This document shows positions 26,184-34,741 of a stretch of DNA of 64,000 nt, piece after piece. This DNA is from Nocardioides sp. Root140 (lineage in GTDB: Bacteria > Actinomycetota > Actinomycetes > Propionibacteriales > Nocardioidaceae), in assembly GCF_001426745.1 (NCBI RefSeq), contig NZ_LMFI01000001.1:1314022-1378021 (forward strand). Direction: 5' to 3'. Each line of letters opens with the position of its first letter. Position 1 is the first letter of the stretch. The notes beneath the pieces are model-generated. The model saw only the letters and a list, made by a program, of their open reading frames with translations, was not told the DNA's origin and made no database searches. The position numbers were made by a program, and so were the translations under genes.

Positions 26184-26190
26184 GGCGCCG

Positions 26191-26994
26191 ATGACCACCG
26201 ACACCCGCGGATCCCGCCACTGGTCCGGCCTGGCCGGCGCCTACGCCGACACGTTCGCGCACTACTGCGCCGGCACCATCCCGTCCGTCCTCGAGCGCGC
26301 GGCCGTCCCAGGTGCCTGCGACGTGCTCGAGGTGGGAGCAGGCACCGGCCTGTTGTCGGCCCGGCTCGTCGAGACCGGCGTCCGGCTGACCGCCACGGAG
26401 CCGGACGCGGACATGCTGGCGATCGCACGGGACGCCCTGCCCGACGGCACCGACCTGATTCGTGCCGGGCTGCCGGAGTTGCCGTTCCGGACCGGGCTGT
26501 TCGACGTCGTGATCGCCAACTTCGTGATCAACCACGTGGGCGATCCGCGCGCCGGAGTGGCGGAGCTGGCGCGCGTCGCGCGACCCGGCGGCCGGGTGCT
26601 CTTCACCGTGTGGCCCTCGCACCCCACGGCCCAGGCCGAGCTGTTCGCCCGTGTGCTGGCGGAGGCAGGGGTGACTCCCCCGCCCTCCGACATGTTGCCG
26701 CCGCACCTCGACTTCGAGCGCTCCCCTGAAGGCGTCGCCGCGCTCTGCGACGACGCCGGCCTGGCCGATGCCTCCGTCACCGAGGTCGCGATCCGCTGGC
26801 GAATCCACCCCGACGACTTCTGGCGCGGGATCGAGGCCGGCATCGGCGTCATCGGCAGGACCGTGCAGTCACAACCTGACGAGGCGCGTGCCCGCTTGCG
26901 CGCGTCGTACGACGACCTCAGCCGCGACCTGCTCGACGGCGACGACCTGGTGTTTCCCGCAACCGCTCTGCTGGCCGAAGGAGAGAAGGCATGA
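26191..26994 (+). CDS. Class I SAM-dependent methyltransferase
   Basis: 267 aa. Rossmann-fold methyltransferase with motif I DVLEVGAGTGLLSARL, an acidic end to strand 2 (TATEPDADML), and FDVVIANFVINHVGDPRAGVAELARVARPGGRVLFTVW for motifs II-III. It belongs to the UbiE/COQ5-like group. The substrate is not evident. The ATG at 26191 has a leaderless-type promoter; a GTG 9 nt upstream is possible. Its stop overlaps the next gene's ATG (ATGA), so it forms an operon with a GNAT acetyltransferase. Confidence 0.85.
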   Translation: MTTDTRGSRHWSGLAGAYADTFAHYCAGTIPSVLERAAVPGACDVLEVGAGTGLLSARLVETGVRLTATEPDADMLAIARDALPDGTDLIRAGLPELPFRTGLFDVVIANFVINHVGDPRAGVAELARVARPGGRVLFTVWPSHPTAQAELFARVLAEAGVTPPPSDMLPPHLDFERSPEGVAALCDDAGLADASVTEVAIRWRIHPDDFWRGIEAGIGVIGRTVQSQPDEARARLRASYDDLSRDLLDGDDLVFPATALLAEGEKA

Positions 26995-27428
26995 GCGTCA
27001 CCGTCGGACCCCTGGAGGCGGGAGACCGCGTCCAGTGGGAGTCCCTGTTCACCGGCTACCTCGAGTTCTACGAGTCGGCGTTGCCCCAGCAGGTCTACGA
27101 CCGCAACTGGGAGGCGTTCGCCGCGGACGACACCTTGCATGCCCTCGGTGCGCGGATCGACGGACGGCTGGTCGGCATCACGCACTTCCTCACCCACGCC
27201 GACACCTGGGGTGACGACGTCTGCTACCTCAAGGACCTCTTCACCGCCTCCGACGTACGCGGCAAGGGTGTGGCGCGGGCGCTGATCGAGGCGGTCGCCG
27301 CGTGGGCCTCCGCGCACGGCTGCGCCAAGCTCTACTGGCACACCCACGAGACCAACGCGACGGCGCGGCTGCTCTACGACAAGGTGGCCGAGAACCGCGG
27401 GTTCATCCGCTACCAGCGCGCGCTCTGA
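26991..27428 (+). CDS. GNAT-family N-acetyltransferase
   Basis: 145 aa. The acetyl-CoA binding motif is LKDLFTASDVRGKGVARALIEAVAAWASAHGCAKL (motif A with RGKGVARAL), followed by YWHTHETNATARLLYDKVAENRGFIRYQ, typical of GNAT motif B. Probably a small-molecule or protein acetyltransferase with unknown substrate. Four-base overlap with the methyltransferase gene indicates coupled translation. A hairpin follows at 27439. Confidence 0.85.
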   Translation: MSVTVGPLEAGDRVQWESLFTGYLEFYESALPQQVYDRNWEAFAADDTLHALGARIDGRLVGITHFLTHADTWGDDVCYLKDLFTASDVRGKGVARALIEAVAAWASAHGCAKLYWHTHETNATARLLYDKVAENRGFIRYQRAL

Positions 27429-27438
27429 CCCAGGGCGA

Positions 27439-27470
27439 AACGCAGGACGGAGCTCGGGACGTCCTGCGTT
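27439..27470. terminator. Terminator hairpin between acetyltransferase and RNase J genes
   Basis: AACGCAGGAC (27439-27448) pairs perfectly with GTCCTGCGTT (27461-27470), loop 12 nt, between convergent genes. A second copy of the CAGGACGTCCTG core follows. Confidence 0.65.
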
Positions 27471-27516
27471 GCGGCTCCCGGGGCAACCACGACGCAGGAC
27501 GTCCTGACGACGCGGG

Positions 27517-29205
27517 TCAGGCCTCGATGACGACCGGGACGATCATCGGACGGCGGCGGTGCTTGTTGCTCACCCAACGTCCGATGACCCGGCGGATCGA
27601 CTGCTGCAGCTGGTGGCTGTCGTTGACGCCCTCGGCCATCGCCTTGTCGAGCGCGTCGATGATCGGCTTCTTGATCGCGTCGAACGTCGAGTCGTCCTCG
27701 GCGAAGCCACGCGCGTGGATCTCGGGGCCGCTGACCACCTTGCCGGACTGCGAGTCGACGACCACGATCACCGAGATGAAGCCCTCCTCGCCGAGGATGC
27801 GGCGGTCCTTGAGCGACGACTCGGTGATGTCGCCCACCGACGTGCCGTCGACGAAGACGTAGCCGCACGGCACCTTGCCGGCGATCTCGGCCTTGCCGTC
27901 GATCAGGTCGACCACGACGCCGTCCTCGGCGATGACGACGTTCTCGACGCCGGTCTCACGGGCCAGGGCGGCGTTGGCGCGCATGTGCCGGATCTCGCCG
28001 TGGATCGGCAGCACGTTCTTCGGCTTCACGATGTTGTAGCAGTAGAGCAGCTCGCCGGCGCTGGCGTGGCCGCTGACGTGGACGAGGGCGTTGCCCTTGT
28101 GCACGACGTTGGCGCCCCACCGGGCGAGTCCGTTGATCACCCGGTAGACAGCGTTCTCGTTGCCGGGGATCAGCGACGAGGCCAGGACGACGGTGTCGCC
28201 CTCCTCGATGTGCACGAAGTTGTGGTTGCGCTGGGCGATCCGCGACAGGGCACTCAGCGGTTCGCCCTGGGAGCCGGTCGAGATCAGCACCTGCTTGTGC
28301 GGTGCGAGGTCGGCCAGCTCCTTGGCGTCGACGATCACACCCGGCGGCACCTTGAGGTAGCCGAGCTCCTTGGCGATCGCCATGTTGCGCACCATCGAGC
28401 GGCCGACGTACGCGACCTTGCGGCCGTGGGCCACCGCGGCGTCGAGCACCTGCTGCACCCGGTGGATGTGGGAGGCGAAGCATGCCACGATGATGCGCTG
28501 GTCGCGCGACTTGTGGAAGACGCTGTCGAGCACCGGCCCGATGCTCTTCTCGGTCGTCGTGAAGCCGGGCACCTCGGCGTTGGTCGAGTCGGTCATGAAG
28601 AGGTCGACGCCCTCGTCACCGAGCCGGGCGAACGCGTTGAGGTCGGTGATCCGGCCGTCGAGCGGCAGCTGGTCCATCTTGAAGTCGCCGGTGTGCAGCA
28701 CGAGGCCGGCGCCGGTGCGGATCGCCACGGCGAGCGCGTCGGGGATGGAGTGGTTGACCGCGACGAACTCGAGGTCGAAGGGCCCGAAGGTGATCGTGTC
28801 GCCCTCCTTGACCACGTGGTGCACCGTCTCGCGGAGGCGGTGCTCGCGCAGCTTCGAGCCGAGCAGCGCCAGGGTCAGCTCGGAGCCGACCAGCGGGATG
28901 TCGCCGCGTTCGCGGAGGAGGTACGGCGTGGCACCGATGTGGTCCTCGTGGCCATGGGTCAGCACGAGCGCCTCGACCTGGTCGAGGCGGTCACGGATGG
29001 ACTCGAAGTCGGGCAGGATCAGGTCGACGCCGGGGTGGTGGTCCTCGGGGAACAGGACGCCACAGTCGACGATCAACAGGCGGCCGTCGTACTCGAAGAC
29101 CGTCATGTTGCGTCCGACCTCGCCGAGGCCGCCCAGCGGGGTGATCCGCAGTCCACCCTCCGGCAGGTCGTGCGGTGCGGAGAGCTCGGGGTGCGGATGG
29201 CTCAA
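27517..29205 (-). CDS. rnj: Ribonuclease J
   Basis: 562 aa. A beta-CASP metallo-beta-lactamase nuclease with 5'-3' exo- and endoribonuclease activity. The metal site is in LTHGHEDHIGATPYLL; HTGDFKMDQ, FMTDSTNAE and VHVSGHASAGEL are further RNase J motifs, and the C-terminal domain is complete. I start at the TTG at 29205 with GGAG 8 nt upstream (MSHPHPELSAPHD); upstream reading enters dapA. It lies 10 nt after dapA, a conserved actinobacterial dapA-rnj pairing. Confidence 0.93.
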   Translation of the reverse strand: MSHPHPELSAPHDLPEGGLRITPLGGLGEVGRNMTVFEYDGRLLIVDCGVLFPEDHHPGVDLILPDFESIRDRLDQVEALVLTHGHEDHIGATPYLLRERGDIPLVGSELTLALLGSKLREHRLRETVHHVVKEGDTITFGPFDLEFVAVNHSIPDALAVAIRTGAGLVLHTGDFKMDQLPLDGRITDLNAFARLGDEGVDLFMTDSTNAEVPGFTTTEKSIGPVLDSVFHKSRDQRIIVACFASHIHRVQQVLDAAVAHGRKVAYVGRSMVRNMAIAKELGYLKVPPGVIVDAKELADLAPHKQVLISTGSQGEPLSALSRIAQRNHNFVHIEEGDTVVLASSLIPGNENAVYRVINGLARWGANVVHKGNALVHVSGHASAGELLYCYNIVKPKNVLPIHGEIRHMRANAALARETGVENVVIAEDGVVVDLIDGKAEIAGKVPCGYVFVDGTSVGDITESSLKDRRILGEEGFISVIVVVDSQSGKVVSGPEIHARGFAEDDSTFDAIKKPIIDALDKAMAEGVNDSHQLQQSIRRVIGRWVSNKHRRRPMIVPVVIEA

Positions 29206-29215
29206 AGGGTGCTCC

Positions 29216-30115
29216 TCAGATGAGACCGGAGGCCGCGAGCCCGGTGCGAAGTGCGGCGACTTCGTCGTCGTCGAGTTCGACGAGGGGGCTGCGGACATGC
29301 CGGTTGTCGATGACGCCGAGCAGCTGAAGTGCTGCCTTGGCGGTGGTCGCTCCGTAGTTGGGGACGCCCATGACGGCGTCGATCGCGGGGAGCAGGCGCG
29401 TGAAGATGGTGAGGGCCTCAGCCGTGTCGCCGGCCAGGTAGGCGTCGACCAGGGCCCTGGTCTCGTTGCCGGCAGCGTGAGCGACGACCGAGACGACGCC
29501 GACGGCGCCATGGGCCAACCAGCCGAGGTTGGCGATGTCGTCGCCGGAGTAGACCGCGTAGCCGAGCTCGCGCAGGCGTACGCCGCGTGCGAAGTCACCG
29601 ACCGCGTCCTTCACCGCGATGACCGACTTGATCTTGATCGCCTCAGCATAGGTTTCGAGGGCAATCTGGGTGGCGGTGCGACCCGGGACGTCGTACAGCA
29701 TCACCGGCACGTCGGTGGCCGTGGCCACCTGCGTGAAGTGGTGCAGCACGCCCTTCTGGGACGGCTTGTTGTAGTAGGGGGTGACCAGCAACAGGCCGTC
29801 GGCGCCGTTCTTCTCGGCCTGCTTGGCCAGCTCGATCGAGTGCACGGTGGTGTTGGTGCCGACGCCCGCCACCAGCTTGATGTCGGCTCCGACCGCGTCA
29901 CGGACCGCCGCCAGGATGTGGCCGTCCTCCTCGACCGTGGTCGTCGGCGACTCGCCGGTGGTGCCGGAGACCACGATGCCGTCGTGGCCGTTGTCGACCA
30001 GGTGCTTGGCGATCTTCTGGGTGCCCTCGAAGTCGACGGAGTCGTCGTCGTGGAACGCAGTGGCCATCGCGGTGAGCACGCGACCGAAGGGCGCGTCGGG
30101 GGCAGCGGAGGTCAT
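29216..30115 (-). CDS. dapA: 4-hydroxy-tetrahydrodipicolinate synthase
   Basis: 299 aa, TIM-barrel class I aldolase of the DapA family. It condenses pyruvate with aspartate semialdehyde in lysine and diaminopimelate synthesis. Motifs: VVSGTTGESPTT (phosphate-loop-like GTTGE), VMLYDVPGRT (catalytic Tyr) and IKSVIAVKDAVGD with the Schiff-base Lys. The ATG is 6 nt after a TAGCCT hexamer, consistent with a leaderless mRNA. Cotranscribed with rnj. Confidence 0.95.
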   Translation of the reverse strand: MTSAAPDAPFGRVLTAMATAFHDDDSVDFEGTQKIAKHLVDNGHDGIVVSGTTGESPTTTVEEDGHILAAVRDAVGADIKLVAGVGTNTTVHSIELAKQAEKNGADGLLLVTPYYNKPSQKGVLHHFTQVATATDVPVMLYDVPGRTATQIALETYAEAIKIKSVIAVKDAVGDFARGVRLRELGYAVYSGDDIANLGWLAHGAVGVVSVVAHAAGNETRALVDAYLAGDTAEALTIFTRLLPAIDAVMGVPNYGATTAKAALQLLGVIDNRHVRSPLVELDDDEVAALRTGLAASGLI

Positions 30116-30121
30116 GGGGAC

Positions 30122-30127
30122 AGGCTA
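30122..30127 (-). promoter_or_regulatory. Leaderless-type -10 element for dapA
   Basis: Minus-strand TAGCCT, 6 nt before the dapA ATG; no ribosome-binding site visible. Confidence 0.45.
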
Positions 30128-30194
30128 TCGCTCCCCGGCCCGGACTCCACGCACGACCCGACCGCCATGGGACGTGAGGCTGGTCTCCGAGACC

Positions 30195-31118
30195 TCAGAC
30201 GTGCGGCATGACCTCGGCGGCCACGACCTCCAGGTGGTCGAGGTCGGCCAGGTCCAGCACCTGCAGGTAGATCCGCTCCGCGCCGAGCGCCTCGAAGCGC
30301 TTGATCTTGGCGATCGCCTCGTCAGGCGTGCCGGCCAGGCCGTTCTCACGGAGCTCGTCGGGCTCGCGACCGATCGCCTCGGCCCGGCGCTTGATCTCGG
30401 CCTCGTCGCGGCCCACGCAGAGCACCAGCGCGTTGGACCAATGCAGCGAAGCGGGGTCGCGGTCGATCGCCTCGCACGCTGCCCGGACGCGGCCGAACTG
30501 GGTCGCGGTGGTCTCCTCGTCGACGAACGGCAGGTTGAACTCGTCGGCGTAGCGCGCGGCCAGCTCCGGCGTACGACGCTTGCCGAGGCCGCCGATCAGC
30601 ACCGGCGGCTTCGCCTGCGCGGGCTTGGGCAGCGCCGGGGAGTCGGTGATCGGCCAGGTGGCGCCGTCGTACGAGAACCGCTCCCCCACGGGCGTCGCCC
30701 ACAGGCCGGTGATGATCGCCAGCTGTTCCTCGAAGCGGTCGAACCGCTCCTTCGTCGACGGGAACGGAATGCCGTACGCCGAGTGCTCGGCCTCGAACCA
30801 GCCGGCACCGATGCCGAGCTCGACCCGCCCTCGGCTCATCTGGTCGACCTGCGCCACCTGGACCGCCAACGGGCCGGGGTGCCGGAACGTCGCCGACGTC
30901 ATCAGGGTGCCGAGCCGGATGGTCGTGGTCTCGCGGGCGAGGCCGGCCAGCGTGGTCCACGCGTCGGTGGACCCGGGCAGGCCCTCGGTGCCCATGCCGA
31001 GGTAGTGGTCCGAGCGGAAGAACGCTCCGAAGCCGAGTCGCTCTGCGGCCAGGGCGACCTTCAGGAGGTCGTCGTACGTCGCGCCCTGCTGGGGTTCGGT
31101 GAAGACACGGAGTTCCAT
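30195..31118 (-). CDS. LLM-class F420-dependent oxidoreductase
   Basis: 307 aa, bacterial luciferase-like TIM barrel: MELRVFTEPQQGATYDDLLKVALAAERLGFGAFFRSDHYLG, RLGTLMTSATFRHPGPLAVQVAQVDQMSRGRVELGIGAGW, and PVLIGGLGKRRTPELAARYADEFN. These match the actinobacterial F420-dependent subgroup (TIGR03560-like). The substrate cannot be told. Single gene between dapA and the DHFR-Nudix fusion, minus strand. Confidence 0.85.
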   Translation of the reverse strand: MELRVFTEPQQGATYDDLLKVALAAERLGFGAFFRSDHYLGMGTEGLPGSTDAWTTLAGLARETTTIRLGTLMTSATFRHPGPLAVQVAQVDQMSRGRVELGIGAGWFEAEHSAYGIPFPSTKERFDRFEEQLAIITGLWATPVGERFSYDGATWPITDSPALPKPAQAKPPVLIGGLGKRRTPELAARYADEFNLPFVDEETTATQFGRVRAACEAIDRDPASLHWSNALVLCVGRDEAEIKRRAEAIGREPDELRENGLAGTPDEAIAKIKRFEALGAERIYLQVLDLADLDHLEVVAAEVMPHV

Positions 31119-31159
31119 GCGTTCACCCTGTCATGCGTGCCCCAACGGACGTGGCGCGC

Positions 31160-32029
31160 TCAGGCCGGGAAGCGTTCGCGCAGCAACGGCAGCACGTGGT
31201 GCTCCAGCAGCGGCGCGAGGTCGTCGTACGCGTCGTCGAGGCCCATCCAGCGCATCTCCTCGATCTCGGAGGCGATCACCGGTTCGGCGTCAGGCGTGGT
31301 CAGGAACGCGTCGGACTGCACAAGGTGACCGGGCTCGTTGGCGGCCAGCGCGAGAAAGCTGCCGAGCGGAAGCAGCTCGCCGGGCCGGAGTCCGACCTCC
31401 TCCTCCGCCTCACGACGGGCGGCATCAATCGGCGCCTCCCCCGGCTCGAACTTGCCGCCCACCAGCATGAACCTGTCGGTGCCGCGCTTGCGGACGGTGA
31501 GCACCTGCCGGTTCCGGACGAAGGCGACCGCCGCCACCTCGATCGTGGGCGGAGGAGCGATGCGTTCCCACCAGACCCAGTCGAGCCCGGGTCCGGGGAC
31601 CCGCTCCTTCTCGGCCCACTCGCCCGGGTCGAAGTCGGGGAAGTGTGCGTCGCCCTCGGGCTCGAGGTCGATCTCGGTGAGCACCTGATGGGTGGCCAGC
31701 GGCATCGCCTGCTCGTAGATCTGGGTGCCGCCTGCGATCACGGTGTGGCCGGGTTGGCCGGCGGCCAGGGCCAGGGCTTCCTCGAGCGAGTGCGCGACCA
31801 GCACCTGGTCGGCGTACTCGCCGGCGGTCCAGTCACGATCGCGGGTGACCACGATCGTCGTACGCCCCGGCAGTGGCCGGCCGATCGAGTCGTACGTCGC
31901 CCGCCCCATCACCAGGGTGTGGCCGAGGGTGACCCGCTTGAAGTGCGCGAAGTCCTCGGGGATGCGCCACGGGATCTCGCCCTTGTTGCCGATCACCCGG
32001 TTGCCGGCGTACGCCGCCACCATGACCAC
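31160..32029 (-). CDS. Dihydrofolate reductase fused to a Nudix hydrolase domain
   Basis: 289 aa from GTG 32029. Residues 1-160 are DHFR (MVAAYAGNRVIG, GEIPWRIPEDFAHFK, TLVMGRATYDSIGRPLPGR, HTVIAGGTQIYEQAM). Residues 170-289 form a Nudix domain with a complete box, GKFEPGE-7-REAEEEVGL. DHFR reduces dihydrofolate after ThyA; thyA lies just upstream on the same strand. The Nudix half could hydrolyse dihydroneopterin triphosphate or a damaged nucleotide; this is speculation. Start is uncertain: the frame stays open through a 22-bp repeat array to ATGs at 32089 and 32092, which would add 21 repeat-encoded residues. No clear ribosome-binding site. Confidence 0.88.
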   Translation of the reverse strand: MVMVAAYAGNRVIGNKGEIPWRIPEDFAHFKRVTLGHTLVMGRATYDSIGRPLPGRTTIVVTRDRDWTAGEYADQVLVAHSLEEALALAAGQPGHTVIAGGTQIYEQAMPLATHQVLTEIDLEPEGDAHFPDFDPGEWAEKERVPGPGLDWVWWERIAPPPTIEVAAVAFVRNRQVLTVRKRGTDRFMLVGGKFEPGEAPIDAARREAEEEVGLRPGELLPLGSFLALAANEPGHLVQSDAFLTTPDAEPVIASEIEEMRWMGLDDAYDDLAPLLEHHVLPLLRERFPA

Positions 32030-32040
32030 GCGCCGGTCGG

Positions 32041-32106
32041 CACCGCAAGGATCCACGGTTGGCGCATCAAGAACTGCCGGTTCGCGCATCAAGAATCCAC
32101 GGCTCG
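32041..32106 (-). repeat. Three 22-bp repeats at the 5' end of the DHFR-Nudix gene (family 1)
   Basis: Three exact 22-bp units, in inverted orientation relative to the cydDC copy. On the plus strand they contain ATCCACGG, ACTGCCGG and ATCCACGG preceded by CAAG. They lie between thyA and the DHFR core and could supply alternative ATG starts. Confidence 0.9.
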
Positions 32107-32138
32107 TGTGTGAGCTGCTCGGCGAGGGTGACGTCGCG

Positions 32139-32948
32139 TCATACGGCGATGGGGGCCTTGATGCCCGGGTGCGGGTCGTAGCCCTCGATCGAGATGTGGT
32201 CGAGGTCGAACCCGTCGATCTCGGTCACCGAGCGGTCGAGGTGCAGCGTCGGCAGCGCGCGCGGCTCGCGGGTCAGCTGCAGGCGGGCCTGGTCGAGGTG
32301 GTTGGAGTAGAGGTGCGCGTCGCCGAGGGTGTGCACGAAGTCGCCGACCTCGAGCCCGGCCACCTGGGCCACCATGTGGGTGAGGAGGGCGTAGGAGGCG
32401 ATGTTGAACGGCACGCCCAGGAAGACGTCGGCGCTGCGCTGGTAGAGCTGGCAGCTCAGCCGGCCCGGCCCGTCGTCCTGAGGGGCGACGTAGAACTGGA
32501 ACATCGTGTGGCACGGCGCCAGCGCCATCTCGGGGATGTCGGCGACGTTCCACGCGGAGACGATGTGGCGGCGGGAGTCGGGGTTGGTGCGGATCTGGTC
32601 GATGACCTGCTTGATCTGGTCGACGTGGTGGCCGTCGGGCGTGGGCCAGGAGCGCCACTGGTAGCCGTAGACCGGACCGAGGTCACCGTTGTCGTCGGCC
32701 CACTCGTCCCAGATCGTGACGCCGCGGTCCTGGAGCCACTTCACGTTGGTGTCGCCACGCAGGAACCACAGCAGCTCGGCGAACACCGAACGGGTGTGGA
32801 TCTTCTTCGTGGTCACCATCGGGAAGCCGGCGGAGAGGTCGAAGCGCATCTGGTGCCCGAAGACGCTGCGAGTGCCGGTGCCGGTGCGGTCGTCCTTCTC
32901 GACGCCGTCGTCGAGGACACGTTGGACCAGATCGAGGTATGCCTGCAC
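32139..32948 (-). CDS. thyA: Thymidylate synthase
   Basis: 269 aa, folate-dependent ThyA making dTMP from dUMP with methylene-tetrahydrofolate. Catalytic Cys146 is in [14 protein letters not shown]; other conserved parts are [30 protein letters not shown], and [18 protein letters not shown] start, 6 nt after a TAGGCT hexamer. Upstream of the DHFR fusion gene on the same strand, giving a thymidylate cycle pair. Confidence 0.97.
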   Translation of the reverse strand: MQAYLDLVQRVLDDGVEKDDRTGTGTRSVFGHQMRFDLSAGFPMVTTKKIHTRSVFAELLWFLRGDTNVKWLQDRGVTIWDEWADDNGDLGPVYGYQWRSWPTPDGHHVDQIKQVIDQIRTNPDSRRHIVSAWNVADIPEMALAPCHTMFQFYVAPQDDGPGRLSCQLYQRSADVFLGVPFNIASYALLTHMVAQVAGLEVGDFVHTLGDAHLYSNHLDQARLQLTREPRALPTLHLDRSVTEIDGFDLDHISIEGYDPHPGIKAPIAV

Positions 32949-32954
32949 GCCTGC

Positions 32955-32960
32955 AGCCTA
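32955..32960 (-). promoter_or_regulatory. Leaderless-type -10 element for thyA
   Basis: Minus-strand TAGGCT, 6 nt before the GTG of thyA. Confidence 0.45.
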
Positions 32961-32982
32961 CGACGCGTGCTTCCATGGATGG

Positions 32983-33750
32983 GTGACCCACACCGAACTC
33001 GGACTACTGGTCCTTTCCGGATCCTCCGGACGTCTCGAGACGCAGCGGTGCGAGGTGCTCCGCTCCCACGGCATCGCCGCCGAACCGGTCCAGTGGTTCG
33101 GCGGCCCCGGCCAGCCCGCCACACCCCGCCGCATCCCCCTGGAGACCTTCCGGGAGCCGCTCGACCGGCTCGCCGGGCAGGCCCGGCGCATCGGCGTCCT
33201 GGGTACGTCGTTCGGCGCGGAGGCCGCACTGCTGCTGGCGATCCGCGACATCCGCATCTCCGCTGTCGTGGCGCTCTCTCCCACCTCCGTCGTGTGGGAG
33301 ACCTCGGACATGGTCGATGACCGGCCGGTGCACGATGCCAAGTGGACCTGGCACGGCGAACCCCTGCCCGGGGTGCCGTACGTCGAGCAGGCCGGACGCG
33401 ACCTCGCCGACACGTGTGCCCTGCACGAGGCCAGCCTGGCCGAGCTGAACGGGCAGCGTGACGAGGTCACCATCCCGGTCGAGAAGATCGACGCCGACGT
33501 GCTCGTCGCTGCCGGAGGGGACGACCGGGTCTGGCCGGCGAGCCGGTTCTGCGAGGAGATCGTCTCGCGCCGGTCCCGGCACGGCCAGGACACGACGTAC
33601 GTCTTCCACCCGAAGGCCGGCCACCGCGTCGTACTCCCCGGGGAGGTCGCACCCCTCCCGCGGGCCGACCTGCCGCCCGGTGGCACCACCGCCGCCGAGC
33701 GCGAGCACGGCGAGCAGGTCCTCGACGCACTGCTGGCCCTGGCCCGCTGA
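32983..33750 (+). CDS. Alpha/beta hydrolase, acyl-CoA thioester hydrolase/BAAT C-terminal type
   Basis: 255 aa. Alpha/beta-hydrolase with nucleophile elbow GTSFG (IGVLGTSFGAEAALLLA), an acid in AAGGDDRVWPAS and a His in HPKAGHRVVLPG. The region around EREHGEQVLDALL and the overall pattern fit the BAAT C-terminal domain of acyl-CoA thioesterases. Substrate unknown. GTG start at 32983, divergent from thyA with 34 bp between starts. The last bases and stop codon fall inside a 21-bp repeat. Confidence 0.72.
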   Translation: MTHTELGLLVLSGSSGRLETQRCEVLRSHGIAAEPVQWFGGPGQPATPRRIPLETFREPLDRLAGQARRIGVLGTSFGAEAALLLAIRDIRISAVVALSPTSVVWETSDMVDDRPVHDAKWTWHGEPLPGVPYVEQAGRDLADTCALHEASLAELNGQRDEVTIPVEKIDADVLVAAGGDDRVWPASRFCEEIVSRRSRHGQDTTYVFHPKAGHRVVLPGEVAPLPRADLPPGGTTAAEREHGEQVLDALLALAR

Positions 33751-33786
33751 CCAGTCGCCGGTTCGTGCCGACCCGTCGTGAGTTCG
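33745..33786 (-). repeat. Two 21-bp repeats over the stop codon of the hydrolase gene (family 2)
   Basis: On the minus strand: CGAACTCACGAC then GGGTCGGCA, followed by CGAACCGGCGAC then TGGTCAGCG. The period is 21 bp as at 24357, and the ACGGGTCG core is shared. The TGA stop of the hydrolase gene lies inside. Confidence 0.7.
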
Positions 33787-34134
33787 ACCGCAGCCGACAG
33801 GCTGCCTGTGGAGGGACGTCGGGAATCTGTGGACAACCCACACCGCTTCTGTGGACGACACGCGCATTACCTGTAGAACCAAGGGAATGTTCCCGGAAAC
33901 CCTTGCGTGGCGCGGGTCACACGACATAGAACTGTGCCTACGCACTTCCTCCGGGAAGAGCGGGACAGTCCGGAAGCAAGGTTCACACGTCGGGGCAACT
34001 CGACGCAGTGACTGGGTGACGAAGTCACTGGGGCCGGACACAAAGGACTGTCGATCGGTTTGCGTCACCGGTACCGGTCAAACGAAGGGCCCTTGCAACT
34101 CATACTTGCGAGGGCCCTTCACCTATTTCTGCAC
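33787..34134. other. Intergenic region with several stable hairpins, possible structured RNA
   Basis: About 350 bp without a convincing gene. It holds CAGTGACT-9 nt-AGTCACTG (about 34005-34031), CGGTTTG...ACCGGTACCGGT...CAAACG (about 34055-34085), and a long terminator-like stem GAAGGGCCCTTGCAA/TTGCGAGGGCCCTTC (about 34084-34121). The base composition is lower in GC than the neighbours. A small RNA is possible, but no known family is recognised. Confidence 0.4.
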
Positions 34135-34222
34135 TTTAACTTCCCTGTACCCCGCGCAGGCCAACGCCGTACGGCGTGTCGCCAAACAGTCAGGGCACCA
34201 GCACCGCGTCAGACGTGCAGGG

Positions 34223-34483
34223 TCAGGCGTGCAGTGACATCGGGCCGTAGACCTCACGCTCGGCCTCGAACAGGGTCACCGCGTCGACACCCTCGGCGGC
34301 CAGCTCCGCGTAGAACTCCCCCACCCACGACTCCGCGTCCGCCTGGCTGGAGAACGTCTGGCCGGCCAGGTCGCCGGTGATCTCCACCACGGCGCCCGCG
34401 GCGTCCTCGAGTCGCCAGACCCACGGAGTGGGCGGCTGGGGGCTCGGCTTGAAGGTCGGCGGCTCTTCGGGAACGTTTGCCAT
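34223..34483 (-). CDS. Conserved small protein of unknown function
   Basis: 86 aa. After a Pro-rich start (MANVPEEPPTFKPSPQPPTPW) come VWRLEDAAGAVVEITGDLAGQTFSSQADAESWVGEFYAELAAEGVDAVTLFEAEREVYGPMSLHA in sense. The compact acidic domain with aromatic residues looks like a real soluble protein; similar small proteins are common in actinobacteria. No function known to me. Divergent from the riboswitch-controlled operon. Confidence 0.7.
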   Translation of the reverse strand: MANVPEEPPTFKPSPQPPTPWVWRLEDAAGAVVEITGDLAGQTFSSQADAESWVGEFYAELAAEGVDAVTLFEAEREVYGPMSLHA

Positions 34484-34540
34484 GGGGTGAGACTAGCCGG
34501 ACCATCTTTGACGAACGGGGGCGGCGGTGGCAGATTTCGG

Positions 34541-34690
34541 CGTGGTACCCCGCGGCAACGCGTCGTACTGCACGTCCCGCTCTGGGGAAGCCGGTGAGAG
34601 TCCGGCGCTGACCCGCAGCCGTAAAGCCGGAACACCGGACGGGATGGTGGCTCCACCCGTCGAGGTCTGCGGATCGGGAGCCGGACGCTC
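34541..34690 (+). promoter_or_regulatory. Cobalamin riboswitch
   Basis: The conserved core GGGAAGCCGGTGAGAGTCCGG, in two parts at 34584-34605, is followed by CGCTGACCCGCAGCCGTAA and a B12-box-like GAGGTCTGCGG near 34676. These match the cobalamin riboswitch (AdoCbl class) consensus. It lies upstream of a six-gene ECF/cob operon, so B12 would repress that operon. The outer limits are approximate. Confidence 0.88.
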
Positions 34691-34741
34691 CGGGTCCGGT
34701 TCAGCTCCGTGTGCCCCACTCATCAAGAAGGGCTCCCGCCC

